From: Thuidium tamariscinum
Taxonomy: Eukaryota; Streptophyta; Bryopsida; Hypnales; Thuidiaceae
NCBI GenBank assembly: GCA_947034885.2
Contig: OX344752.2
Coordinates: 1,984,001 to 2,048,000 of the forward strand
Direction: 5' to 3'
DNA length: 64,000 nt
Positions 33,659 to 44,444 of this stretch are shown here, piece by piece. A program made the translations under genes and the position numbers. The notes under the pieces were generated by a model. It was not told the DNA's origin and did no database searches. It worked only from the letters and a program-made list of their open reading frames with translations. Within the stretch, counting starts at the first letter, position 1. Each line of letters opens with the position of its first letter.

Positions 33659-36511
33659 ATGGATTATCATGGACCTGACGACTTCAGCGCACCAGTTCCT
33701 ACACTTCCACTTGATGTTCGTTTATGTGATGGATTACCTCGTGCAAAGTGGGTGACGCAGCCTGTCACTCTTCAAGATGAAAATGGAGTGGACGTTGCAA
33801 GAGGTGTAATTCAGAACATTGACCCTGAACTGGTCATTGACCAGAATGGGCAGTCGCTTGGAGATGATCGAGTTGCCATTCATATTGCGGAGTCTTTGAA
33901 TGAAGACTTGTTCCCCTCTTCAAATATGTGGTCACTACGTTCTTGGCCCATTAGGAGGGTAGTCCTTCACGATGGTGCTTCTCTCTATAACCACGATGAG
34001 ACACAAAAGTACAATGCGGCTTTGAATCCCAAAAAAATTCGGAAGGGAGTTCGAGTGTATGAATCAACCCGTGTGAGAATTGATTCTGAGGTCCTCCCTA
34101 AGAAAGACCTTCTGTTGACTATGGAATCAATCACACAAGTTTCTACAAAAACTTGTTGCGAGAAGAATTGTGTACAACCTTTTCCGCGTGCCCAAATTCA
34201 GGCAATACGCACTGATTTGTATGCAGGAAATGACTACAAGGCTCGCAATAGAACACTTCTGGAGGTGCATAGGCAGATCCACAAAGATGCTAATGGCAAA
34301 GAGATGATCACCTTGAAAGAGAGGGAAGTATGTCCTACTGCGTGGTGGATCATTCATGGAATTGCAAAATGTACGTACTATAGGTACAAAGAGAAAGCGA
34401 AAATAGGAAGGCAAGCTGATGTACACGGGAATTTAGGAAGTAAGAAGCCTCGCATTCAAACTCTTCAAGCCACAGCCACCCTTCGAAAGTTAATTGAGTC
34501 GGATGCTGATAGGATGCCACACAAGACAAGGACACTTGAGTCTGGAGAGAAGGTTACTGCGATGGTTCTCCCATCGTCATTTCGCTGGAGTGATCAATTG
34601 CAAGCAATCAATGAATCCAATGCAAGCTTCAATTTGCCGCCCATTTCTTCGAGCGGTTTGAGCAATATTCGTCGTGACTCTTTTCCAGAGTTTGCTGCAA
34701 AGGCTCGTGGAGATTCATTTGCTAGATGTGGGTTATGTGACAAGTACAACCAATTAAGAAGCGCATGTGTGGGTGAGGAGGCAAAATCGAAGTGGGAAGA
34801 ATTGAAGAGAACCCATAATAATGGACAACTGGCTCATAGGCAGTACTACTATGGAAATCGAGATGAATCCGTAAAAGCGCCGGATAAAATGTTGTGCATC
34901 ATACATGACAAGATGGATCATTCGAAGACCGCTTCTCCACATTTTTCTCACAAGACGAAAGTAACGGAATCTTTCATGAAAATGCCTGTCGCGGTTACGG
35001 GTATGATTGCTCATGGACATGGTGACGTGCGATATGCACACTACGGTTTGAGTATTTATCCAAGCGACTCCAATCATACTATAGGGTCGATTGCAAAGTT
35101 GTTGCGTGATTTGGAAGGGCCGCCAAAGAATTCTTCACGAGCGTTATTTTCGGTAGAAGATAATCAATCCTCGTTAACAAAGGCGCTCTTACATGGAGCA
35201 GAAACTTGTGTGGACTCCTTGCTCCCACCCCCAAATGAACCGCTTCCAGCAAAACCTCTTCCCCCGGTATTAATACTGCAACTCGACAATTGTTCTGGAG
35301 ACAACAAGAATCGTTATGTTTTTGGTTTTTGCTCCATGCTTGTCTGTAAAGGCATTTTTCGCGAGGTGTATATCAACTTCCTCATTGTGGGCCACACTCA
35401 TGAAGACATCGATGCTCTTTTTGGTCGTTGGAGCTCCAGATTGAAGACAAACAATTATCCAACACTTCCGAGGCTCATGAAGTCCTTCATGGATTCTGAT
35501 GAGCACCCTGTGATTCCTCATCTCATTGAAGAAGTTCCTGACTTCAAGGCGTTCGTACATGGATACCTCGGCACGGGTGGGGACTTCCTAGAGGGTCATT
35601 CCAGATCTCAACAATTCAAGTTCTTCAAGGATTCTAATGGATGGCCTTTGATGGAATATAAACATTTGGTTACTGACGATAAATGGCTGCCCGAGGGTGG
35701 CAAGGGAATTAGATTGTGGTCAGAAACTGCTGACGGGCTTCCTAAAGTGCCATCAGGGAGTCCTCCACCTCTAGTTCCTGAACCAATGAAGGCTCTTCTA
35801 GATATAAAGAAGGGTTTGGATGGCTTTGTCCAATATTGGAAGAAAATGTCAAATGATGACTACACAGGAGAGTTCAGGCGAAAGAATGGTGCCTTGGAAG
35901 ATTATTGGAAAGGCGTTCGTGCGGCTTTGAATGCACCTCTTCAAGTGCGTGAGGCATTACTTGATGGATTTTGGCCAGCTTCCAGGATTGCCCCCAATGA
36001 GACCGATCGAATGCAAAGAGATGGCACATTGCATGAAGAAGACGCAGAAGACGCACCATTCGTTGGACGTAGACGTGATCGTCCACGGCCTTCATTCCGC
36101 GTTAATGTTGATACACACGAAGGTTCTTTCATCGCAGTGCGCCCTGCTGATGGGGACCCTAAACCATTTTGGCTTGCCCGGGCCATTACGGCTCCAAGTC
36201 CAGATCCAGGACATATGCATATGATCAAAATTCAGTATTGGACGCCTACTTCAAATCGGCACACTAATATGGAAACATATGAAGGATGGGACACAAAACA
36301 AGGGAATGTGTGGCGTGAAGACACCGCGATCCAGCCAACTTGGTCAAGTACGGGTTGTATCCTAACGGCTTGGAAGCCTCGTTTTCGGGAAAGTACTAAA
36401 CAACCGAAAGTGTCGATTCCAACTTTACAAATTGGCATCATTAAGGCATCATTGGTGGCCTTTACAATTGAAGAGCCCAACAATGAAGAAGATGAGCCTA
36501 TGGAAGAATGA
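33659..36511 (+). CDS. DDE/RNase H-like transposase-type protein (DUF7869-like), 950 aa
   Basis: Start chosen at 33659, directly after the acceptor TTACTTGCAG; the frame is open from 33593 but the first 22 codons look intronic. Cys motifs C-C-x3-C (about residue 160) and A-R-C-G-L-C-D-K suggest metal binding. The core has I-H-D-K-M-D-H (D417, D420), L-Q-L-D-N-C-S-G-D-N-K-N (D543) and G-H-T-H-E-D-I-D (E582, D583, D585), spaced as in an RNase H-fold nuclease. L-D-N-C-x-G-x-N-K-N and G-H-T-H-E-D-I-D are what I remember of the uncharacterised DUF7869 family, common in plant and invertebrate repeats. It is the only long intact frame in the 18.85 kb element and the most likely protein to move it. 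Its acidic C-terminus ends E-E-D-E-P-M-E-E. The family name is unverified. Confidence 0.8.
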   Translation: MDYHGPDDFSAPVPTLPLDVRLCDGLPRAKWVTQPVTLQDENGVDVARGVIQNIDPELVIDQNGQSLGDDRVAIHIAESLNEDLFPSSNMWSLRSWPIRRVVLHDGASLYNHDETQKYNAALNPKKIRKGVRVYESTRVRIDSEVLPKKDLLLTMESITQVSTKTCCEKNCVQPFPRAQIQAIRTDLYAGNDYKARNRTLLEVHRQIHKDANGKEMITLKEREVCPTAWWIIHGIAKCTYYRYKEKAKIGRQADVHGNLGSKKPRIQTLQATATLRKLIESDADRMPHKTRTLESGEKVTAMVLPSSFRWSDQLQAINESNASFNLPPISSSGLSNIRRDSFPEFAAKARGDSFARCGLCDKYNQLRSACVGEEAKSKWEELKRTHNNGQLAHRQYYYGNRDESVKAPDKMLCIIHDKMDHSKTASPHFSHKTKVTESFMKMPVAVTGMIAHGHGDVRYAHYGLSIYPSDSNHTIGSIAKLLRDLEGPPKNSSRALFSVEDNQSSLTKALLHGAETCVDSLLPPPNEPLPAKPLPPVLILQLDNCSGDNKNRYVFGFCSMLVCKGIFREVYINFLIVGHTHEDIDALFGRWSSRLKTNNYPTLPRLMKSFMDSDEHPVIPHLIEEVPDFKAFVHGYLGTGGDFLEGHSRSQQFKFFKDSNGWPLMEYKHLVTDDKWLPEGGKGIRLWSETADGLPKVPSGSPPPLVPEPMKALLDIKKGLDGFVQYWKKMSNDDYTGEFRRKNGALEDYWKGVRAALNAPLQVREALLDGFWPASRIAPNETDRMQRDGTLHEEDAEDAPFVGRRRDRPRPSFRVNVDTHEGSFIAVRPADGDPKPFWLARAITAPSPDPGHMHMIKIQYWTPTSNRHTNMETYEGWDTKQGNVWREDTAIQPTWSSTGCILTAWKPRFRESTKQPKVSIPTLQIGIIKASLVAFTIEEPNNEEDEPMEE

Positions 36512-37069
36512 ATATTTTATAGTTCTATTAGAAATAGGTGTTACTTTACTTATTGAATTTCAAGTTGTAGATTGCGTTTCTTAGTGTAGTTACAAATCAC
36601 TAGAATGATATTTGCTTGCATATATATAGGTCAAAGATATGGATGTGTCAGACATCACAAATATTGCAAGTAGGTAGTAGATATTGGTTTCTATTAATAG
36701 TATATATTATTTATGATTGCATCTCAATACTATGTGTAGAAAAAAATTCTTGCATAACAGAATATGTGATATGTTTATAAAGTCAAAGTGTATTATCATA
36801 AACTTTACATGTGTATTGCAAAAAGTGGAATTTTTCCATTTATCCTGAACTTCTAACTCAAAAATGTTTTGAAATATTTTGTTTACTTACAAAATAATTG
36901 GAAGATGAAATTTCGATGTTGATAGTGAATATTTTCAATTTACATAATTAAAAAAATAATAATAAAGTATATTTTTTGACATTTTCGAGTCTCAATTTAA
37001 TAAGAAGTCTCAATTTAATGAAGGCTTTTTTGGCCCTAAAATAGAAAGTCATTAAAATGAGACTACAAA
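36512..37069. other. 3' region and right subterminal region of the giant element
   Basis: AT-rich, without a gene. TCTCAATTTAAT occurs twice near 36990-37020 and AAAATGAGAC once near 37055, next to the right TIR, matching the motif repeated inside the left end. Confidence 0.6.
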
Positions 37070-37096
37070 TTGTCTCATTTTAACGAATAAGGCCTT
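37070..37096 (-). repeat. right terminal inverted repeat of the giant element
   Basis: Exact reverse complement of 18246-18272, followed by TGTC at 37097-37100. Confidence 0.85.
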
Positions 37097-37100
37097 TGTC

Positions 37101-38904
37101 TGTCATCTCCTCCAAATTTAAATCCTAAAAATCAATCTTGAAGAACACTTCAATTTGCATTTAATTTCACACATCAAAGACAAAAGGATTTATAAACTGC
37201 AATAACTCAGACTACTTGTAATCTACAAAAGATGATGGTCATTCAAAGACAATTAAATGAAAAAATATACTCATCTACAAAAAAGTAGGTCAATAATTAG
37301 CCTCTTTATTGCTAATTGCTTCCAACCACTTTCTAGTACTATTTCCCCCAAATTTTTGAAAAACATTTTACCAAAAAAAATGGTACCCCAAGGCACTCTA
37401 AAATAATTAGTCAAATCTTTCTAATGTCTTTGTAGCATCTCAAGATACCCTTGTTTTTTGTACCTAGAAGATTGCTTTATAAATTTTTTTTTAAACCAAA
37501 TCATAAGAGGATTTTTACCTAGTTTAGAAGATTGCGAGTTCCCTGACTATGGGAACTCACTGAAATTTGCCACACAAACGATCTAATGTGGCCAAGAGAT
37601 TGCCACATCAAATAATAATATTTAATTAATATTTGTTTATTTATTTAATATTTATTTAAATTAATTTTTTTAATCTGACTAGTAGTGACTAGTTCACAAA
37701 TTGGGAAACGGGACTGAAATAGCCTCTTAGCACCTTGAAAAATCCTCTTATGAAAATCATTGGAATATAGAAATGCTTAGTCGAAACTAACATACCACCA
37801 ACCAATTCTCATATTTTACGTGATAGGCTTTGTAATTTGTAAATACTATTTTTTCAACACATAAATATCTTCAAGCTCTCTATACCACACCCTCTTTGAT
37901 GCATTCTTCATGAAATAACATGTGTAATTGACAATGACAAACTTCATGTAGCCTTCTAATGCCTCATGTTTATAGAATATTATCTAAGTACTTGAATTAT
38001 TATTTCCAAACAAAGAAACAAAAAAAGAGCCCTTATCTTGTTTTGACTCTTCTTCTACCTTAAGAAAAAGACCTAAAATGAGCATAAAGAAATCACTATT
38101 AGAGACAAATTGTACAACATCAAGCAATCAATGCAAAATTTGTTTTAGCTTTAATTTTTTTTAATTTCAAGGTTTCCCATTTTTATCTTTGGAAGGAGGT
38201 ATCCAATATTTACATTTCTTTTGAGAAATCTATAAAGGTAAAAAAATATAGGGATAATCCATTTTTGTAACCTTCATGAATGCATTCACTTTTCTTCCTT
38301 TTGCCAAGATTATAAAAAACTTTGAAGGCATGTTGCTTGTGACCTTTCAACTTCAATGCTTTTCATGCAAGAAGAAATTGAAGCCCTATTTTTATCCTCA
38401 CAACAATCTTCAACTATGGATACAGGAAAAATTGTACAAGGAACAAATTTTTACATTACATTTTTTAATTACAATGTTTGGTTGGAAGTAATGAAAGCTT
38501 TTTGGAAAAACCATATATGTACCAGAAGGAGGGGAAGCTTGAACTAGTTCCAAGATCCTAATCCAATTTGACTAAGGTCTTATGAGTAGATCAAGATATC
38601 TCCAACTTTAAGTGCCTTCATAAATGAATAAATGAGTTAAAATTTCATTCTTATTACCAAAAATATAGAAGATTTTAAGGGATAGTCATTTAAAGTGACT
38701 CTACTTCAAATGTTTTTTATGTCACATTAAGTTGCGGCCTTATATTTCCCCTTCATACCAATGTTCAATTCCAAATTATTTGTTGAATGAATTGTGAAAT
38801 GTTTCTATTTTGACTTCTTATTGGGGGTGTAAATTTTCCCTTCCGATGTATCCAAAAAACAGAAAGTACTAAGAACATTTAGAAGTTCAATTTGATCCAA
38901 TTCA
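37101..38904. other. AT-rich region without recognisable gene
   Basis: Short frames such as 38276-38491 have no motif I can identify. It is probably decayed sequence of the outer element. Confidence 0.45.
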
Positions 38905-40430
38905 ACTTCTAAGAGTCCTTGGTGTTACCTTATATTTAGGTACCCTGCACTCACCTATAGTGTATAAGAAGTCTAGAATGTGTTTTTTGGTCATTGTTTC
39001 AATTTTTCAAAAAAATTGCTTTCAACTTGTCAAGAGTACCTAAAATAGGGGTAGTTCCGAGTACCTTTTGAGGCTCAGTTGGATACAAAGGACCTTCAGG
39101 TGTTCCTTGGTGTTACTCCCCATTTAGATACCCTATAGTATACCAAAACGTGTTTTTTGGTCATGGTTTCAAATTTCTTGAACAAAATTCTTTCAACTTT
39201 TCAAGGGTACCTAAAGTAGGGGTAGCTCTAAGTATCTTTTGAGGCTCAGTCGGATCCGAATGACCTTGGGGTGTTCCTTGGTGATACTCCCCATTTAGGT
39301 ACCCTGTAGTGTACCAGAACATGTTTTTTGGTCATGGTTTCAAATTTCTTGGACAAATTTCTTTCAACTTGTCAAGGGTACCTAAAGTAGGGGTAGCTCC
39401 AAATATCTTTTGAGGCCTAGTCGGATCCGAATAACCTTGGGGTGTTCCTTGATGTTACTCCTCATTTAGGTACCATGTAGTGTACCAAAACATGTTTTGT
39501 GGTCATGGTTTCAAATTTTTTGAACAAATTGCCTTCAACTTGTCAAGAGTACTTTTATATACCCCTATTTTAGGTACTCTTGAAAAGTTGAAAGAAATTT
39601 GTCCAAGAAATTTGAAACCATGACCAAAAAACACATTCTGGTACACTACAGGGTACCTAAATGGGAAGTAACATCAAGGAACACCCCAAGGTCATTCGGA
39701 TCCGACTAGGCCTCAAAAGGTACTTGGAGATACCCCTACTTTACGTACCCTTGACAAGTTGAAAGAAATTTGTTCAAGAAATTTGAAACCATGACCAAAA
39801 AACACATTCTGGTACACTACAGGGTACCTAAATGGGGGGTAACATCAAGGAACACCCCAAGGTCATTCGGATCCGACTAGGCCTCAAAATTTACTTGGAG
39901 ATACCCCTACTTTAGGTACCCTTGACAAGTTGAAAGAAATTTGTTCAAGAAATTTGAAACCATGACCACAAAACACGTTTTGGTACACTACAGGGTACCT
40001 AAATGGAGGGTAACATCAAGGAACACCCGAAGGTCATTTGGATCCGACTGAGCCTCAAAAGGTACTTGGAGCTACCCCTAATTTAGATACCCTTGACAAG
40101 TTGAAAGAAATTTGTTCAAGAAATTTGAAACCATGACCAAAAAACATGTTCTGATACACTACAGGGTACCTAAATGGGGGAGTAACACCAAGGAACACCC
40201 CAAGGTCATTCGTATCCAACTGAGCCTCAAAAGGTACTTGGAACTACCCTTAATTTAGGTACCCTTAACAAGTTGAAAGAAATTTGTCCAAGAAATTTGA
40301 AACCATAACCAAAAAACATGTTCTAGTACACTACATGGTACCTAAATGGGGAGTAACACCAAGGAACACCCCAAGGTCCTTCAGATCCAACTAAGCCTCA
40401 AAAAGTACTTATTGCTACTTTTATTTTATG
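38905..40430. repeat. palindromic array of 171-bp satellite monomers
   Basis: TGTTCCTTGG-type landmarks occur at 39101, 39272 and 39443 (period 171), with a diverged unit before. From about 39555 the same monomer runs in reverse, with its inverse landmark at 39676, 39847, 40018, 40190 and 40361 (171, 171, 172, 171). About 3.5 units face about 5 inverted units around a centre near 39555. Confidence 0.92.
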
Positions 40431-41849
40431 TACGTTTGAAGATTAAATATACACCTTTGATTATAAGTCAATTGAAAATAATTCACAACTTGCACAATAA
40501 ATAATTTGAAATTGAACATTGGTATGAAGAGAAAATATAGGGCCACAACTTTATGTGGCATGAGTAGCATTTGAAGTTGACCCAACTAAAATGACTATCT
40601 CTCAATATCTTCTTTATATTTGATAAAAGGAATAAAATTCCACTCATTCATAAAGGTGATTAAAGTGGGGTAGCTTGAACTACCTGCAAGATCTTAGTTG
40701 GATCAGAATAGGGTCTTGAAGCTAGTTTAATCTACCTTTCCCTTGGGTGCATGCATGGTTTTTGCAAAAAGATTTTGTTACCTCCAACCAAACATTGAAA
40801 TTATTTTTTTTTTCAATTTGCTTCATTATGCATGTATAGTTGAAGGTTGTTGTGAGGAGAAAAAAGAAGGTTTTAAATTCTTCTTACATGAGATGATGAG
40901 AAGCATTTGAAGATGGTTGAAAAGATGCAAAACACCCCTAAATCCCTCCATTTGTGGTACCTAATTGTTGTTCTATTTATTTTTTTATTTTTTAATAAAT
41001 TATTACCACATAGACTACAAACTTTTTGATATAGTGCTATAGAATTTTTTTTTTCAATGTCAAGTTTTGTAAAAAGAAGAGGACTAGTTTTTGAAGTTTT
41101 TCTTTTCTTTTCTTTTTATAATTTCTTATAGTTATCTAAGGAAGTGTAAATTTGGTTTGATGAATTGGGATCTTCATGGCATTGGTTTTTTGAAGGTACC
41201 AAATTTCAAGGTACTAAAATGAAGTACACTTGGAAGGCCAAATGGATCTAGTTAGCTTTCTAAGAGAAGATTATGCTAGTATTCCAATTTTGGTCTTTTT
41301 TATAGAATATTTAAAGTTTTTTAGCCACTTTGGCATCACAATTATGTACAGAAGGTGGATGAGACATCCATCCACATCCCTTTTTTCCTAATGTAAGGTG
41401 TGTACATTCAAAATTACTACAAATTGGTATTGTACCTAGTTACTATTATTAGACTATTTAAGTTTTCACATAGTCTAGCTTGTTGGCAAATAAAAGCACA
41501 TTCCAATGTATTAAGAAACGGAGCATGTGGATACAATTTGTAAAATTTATTAAGGGTCAAAGTTTGTTTTTGACAACATCATCTATAGTCTTTGTAGTAT
41601 ATATATAACTTTGGAAATGTTCACACTCTCTAGATGGCAATTTAAGGTCAATTGTGCTTTTAAGTGTACCTACTATAATAGATTATTTACTTTGTATTCA
41701 TGAAAGCAAGTCTTTTGGTAGTTGCACACATATGTAAAATGTATTTAAAGTTGGAACCATTGATATTGAATTTGATGCCTTGAACGTAACATGACATCAT
41801 TCTTTGTCAAATATATCTTTTGTAACATTATTTTGAACAATTTATAGAT

Positions 41850-43970
41850 GCCAATGAAGGAAGGATAATTAGATTTGATGTCTTCATTAGTGGAACCACC
41901 TTTGGTTGAGAAAATTGAAGATATTAGAAGACTTTTGACTCTTGCAACTCAAAAAGTTGGATTGTCAAGTAATATTATAGCATCAAAAGCTTAAGATGTT
42001 GACTTGGTAAGCCTAAGTGACATACTAGAGTAATTGAACTCAAACGATTGTACTTGTGATCAAGTTGAACAATCACATCTAAGTAGTGCTTAGTGCCTAG
42101 TGTCTAGAAAAACTGTACATGCAAGCAATTTGTATTTTCATTGAGAATTTCAACACTAAGTATAGTTTTTTGAATTATTCTTGAATCTATATTTTTAGCG
42201 TTTGGTTTGAGGAATATTGTGGTTGTTTTTGTAGTGATACTTTAGGCAGGCACAAGGTGATTTTCATTCACCTCAATTTTCACTAAAATTGATTGTTTGA
42301 TATAAATTGATTGAAGTTTAGAGTTTCTATCTTCTTTCACCTACTAGATTCATATATCTATAATATAGCCATAGTAAGCTTGGTGTTGATTTTATATACA
42401 TTTCAATCCTTGCATCATTATAGCTTTGCATTAGATTCTTCAACTTCTATTCAATGTTCTATTTTTAATTTATTAATTTAGCTCATTTAGAATATATGGT
42501 GTATTGAAATTGCATTTTCACATCAACATATTGTGGTTGATTTATACATTGGAAGATTAAATTGTATAGACTAAAGTAGCCAATGACACAATTAGGCTCA
42601 AGATGAAACATCATGAATTGAAGGAAAAGAGTTTATGGGCATTGATGTTGAAGTGGATATCAATTCTAGTGTTTTTACAAATTGAAGATGTAGCTATTGA
42701 GTACTTCAAAGGGGTGGTTAGGTAAGACAACATCATGATCAACTACAAAATCTCATGATAGTTGAAGTACATAGAAAACTATGTATATGGATGGAGGAGA
42801 AAGATTTAGAATCAAGGGTTTGGATCTTATTCCATAAGAGTAAATTACTTCAAGAAAGGGGCCTTCTTTATGATTTACAAGAGATCAAATTTGGTAGCTT
42901 AAAAAGTATTTTTTTTTATATGTTTATATGTCTTGGCATTAGTGAGTTTCTATGTGTACATATATGTCTTATAAGTGTGAATTATATTTTGTAATTAGAT
43001 TTATCAATGCACTCACAACATTTTATGAAATGAATTATTAGACCTAAAGGAGTAAAGGGTGGGTATATTGAGGTACCATTAGAAACCCAACTAAATCCAG
43101 CTAAGGTTCTAGAGGTACCTCAATTTACCTTTACTTTTGGTTCTCATTGTCTTCCTATTTTGGGGGGTTTCAAAGATGTTATGGTTTTTAGAGACTATTA
43201 TCATGGTATTTTAATATGTAGTCATTTCCATTGTTGTTTGATTTATATTTGTTTTTTAACATATATTATAATATATATGCTCATCAAAGGCACAACCAAT
43301 GAAGGTAATCTAGTTTTCAACTATACTGCATCTACATATCAATAGTCAATTTAAAATTATTGTATATTTGAATTCTAATTTGTAAAATACGTCATTGAAT
43401 TAATATATTTGATTTTGTTGATTTCAAGTGCATTGATTTTCAATTAATTGCTTGTTGTGGCACAAGTTATTACATTGTGATTTTACAAGTAGATAAAGAC
43501 ATCTTCAACACTCTCCTCAAACCCATGAAGAAGGCTACTCTAAGTATGGTGACAATACAACTAAATGAACCAATGTTGGCAATTGTTGCATCACAAAATC
43601 TAGACGTTCTTGTGGTGACAAAGAAGTTTTCTACGAAGTCAAAAATTAGTAAGTAAATTTGCCTAAATTTTATTTGTTTGCATGATGTTTTTTATACTTC
43701 AAAAATATAACATTGTATCATATCCTCTTGTAGTCATAGAAGATTGATGTCACCAAGTACAATGATGAAAAAACAAAATTTTCTCTTCAGTCTAGAGAAG
43801 TCTTTTTATCTTCTAGTATATACCAAACGAATGGCATTGATGTTTGCAAAATTTAATTTCTCTAAACCAAAATACTAAAAAGGTATATATGTTTTCAATG
43901 TTGTAGGTTTGTATTCAATGGATCAACATCTGAGGATGCAGAGACCTCAAAATTAGATATGATTGAAGAT
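41850..43970 (+). other. possible degraded coding exons of the outer element
   Basis: Short protein-like frames separated by AT-rich DNA: about 41878-41992 (ending in TAA), 42755-42880, and about 43490-43655, which ends near a TAAGTAAA and reads L-K-P-M-K-K-A-T-L-S-M. They could be exons of an unidentified gene with AT-rich introns, but I recognise no domain, cannot join them, and chance frames are not excluded. Confidence 0.2.
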
Positions 43971-44350
43971 TTCACAATGGAGTCTATAACAACTTTAATT
44001 CAATGAGATTGACAAACAATCCAAATAAACTATTATGTGTGGATTTTGATTATTATCAAATTTGTGTGTCTTATAGCTACATCTTAGGCAAAGTTTCTTT
44101 CCGTTACATTTTTGCATCATGTAATTTCTATCCAAATCAACTACATTTGGTTGGTATAAAAATTATTTTCAAGAAACACTTGCAAATGCCTCAAAATTTC
44201 CAAAAATAAATCCAAATATATGGAACTTCACAATGTCCTAAACCCACGGTCATAGGTCCTTCATTCATTTTTTCTTCAAAAAGATTTTCCCGCTCACAAG
44301 CTCATAGGCTCACAAGCTCATGCTCACAGGCTCGCCAAATAGCAACCCTG

Positions 44351-44378
44351 CTGCAATGTACACCCTTTGTACATTGCT
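44351..44378. repeat. short hairpin at the right edge of the outer element
   Basis: GCAATGTACA and TGTACATTGC are separated by CCCTT. It overlaps the sequence proposed as the right target duplication. Confidence 0.7.
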
Positions 44379-44444
44379 GAAGGCTACAAAAAGCAACATG
44401 TACAAGTAGTGAAAGTAGGCGATTTTAGGCGCATTGAACTTGCA

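Larger units (their letters stand above)
18246..37096. mobile_element. candidate giant DNA transposon, 18.85 kb, with 27-bp TIRs
   Basis: Exact 27-bp inverted repeats (AAGGCCTTATTCGTTA...) lie at 18246-18272 and 37070-37096, each flanked outside by TGTC (18242-18245; 37097-37100), a possible 4-bp target duplication. AAAATGAGAC and the related TTAAATTGAGAC recur just inside both ends, like subterminal transposase sites. Inside are a minus-strand multi-exon gene with an FCP1-like domain, a divergent intact plus-strand gene for a DDE-like protein (33659-36511), a 177-bp satellite, telomere-like tracts and a palindrome family that I found nowhere else in the window. The 950-aa protein is the best candidate transposase. 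Confidence 0.7.
15792..44350. mobile_element. candidate outer TIR element, 28.6 kb, containing nested elements
   Basis: The left end (15800-15870) has repeated GAGCTTGTGAGC words and, further in, GGACCTATGACCG. The reverse complement of the right end (44250-44350) has the same words in the same order. CTGCAATGTAC (11 bp) stands immediately outside both ends, at 15781-15791 and 44351-44361, as a target duplication would. The right end reads CAGGGTTGC inward, a hAT-like start, but the first ~20 bases of the two ends match only loosely. No transposase is recognisable in the outer portions. The right CTGCAATGTAC is also part of a local hairpin, which weakens the duplication argument. Confidence 0.5.

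Noticed and set aside
38905-40430. Human alpha-satellite relationship suggested by the 171-bp period
   Set aside because: Sequence is unrelated; equal length reflects nucleosome-scale spacing or chance.
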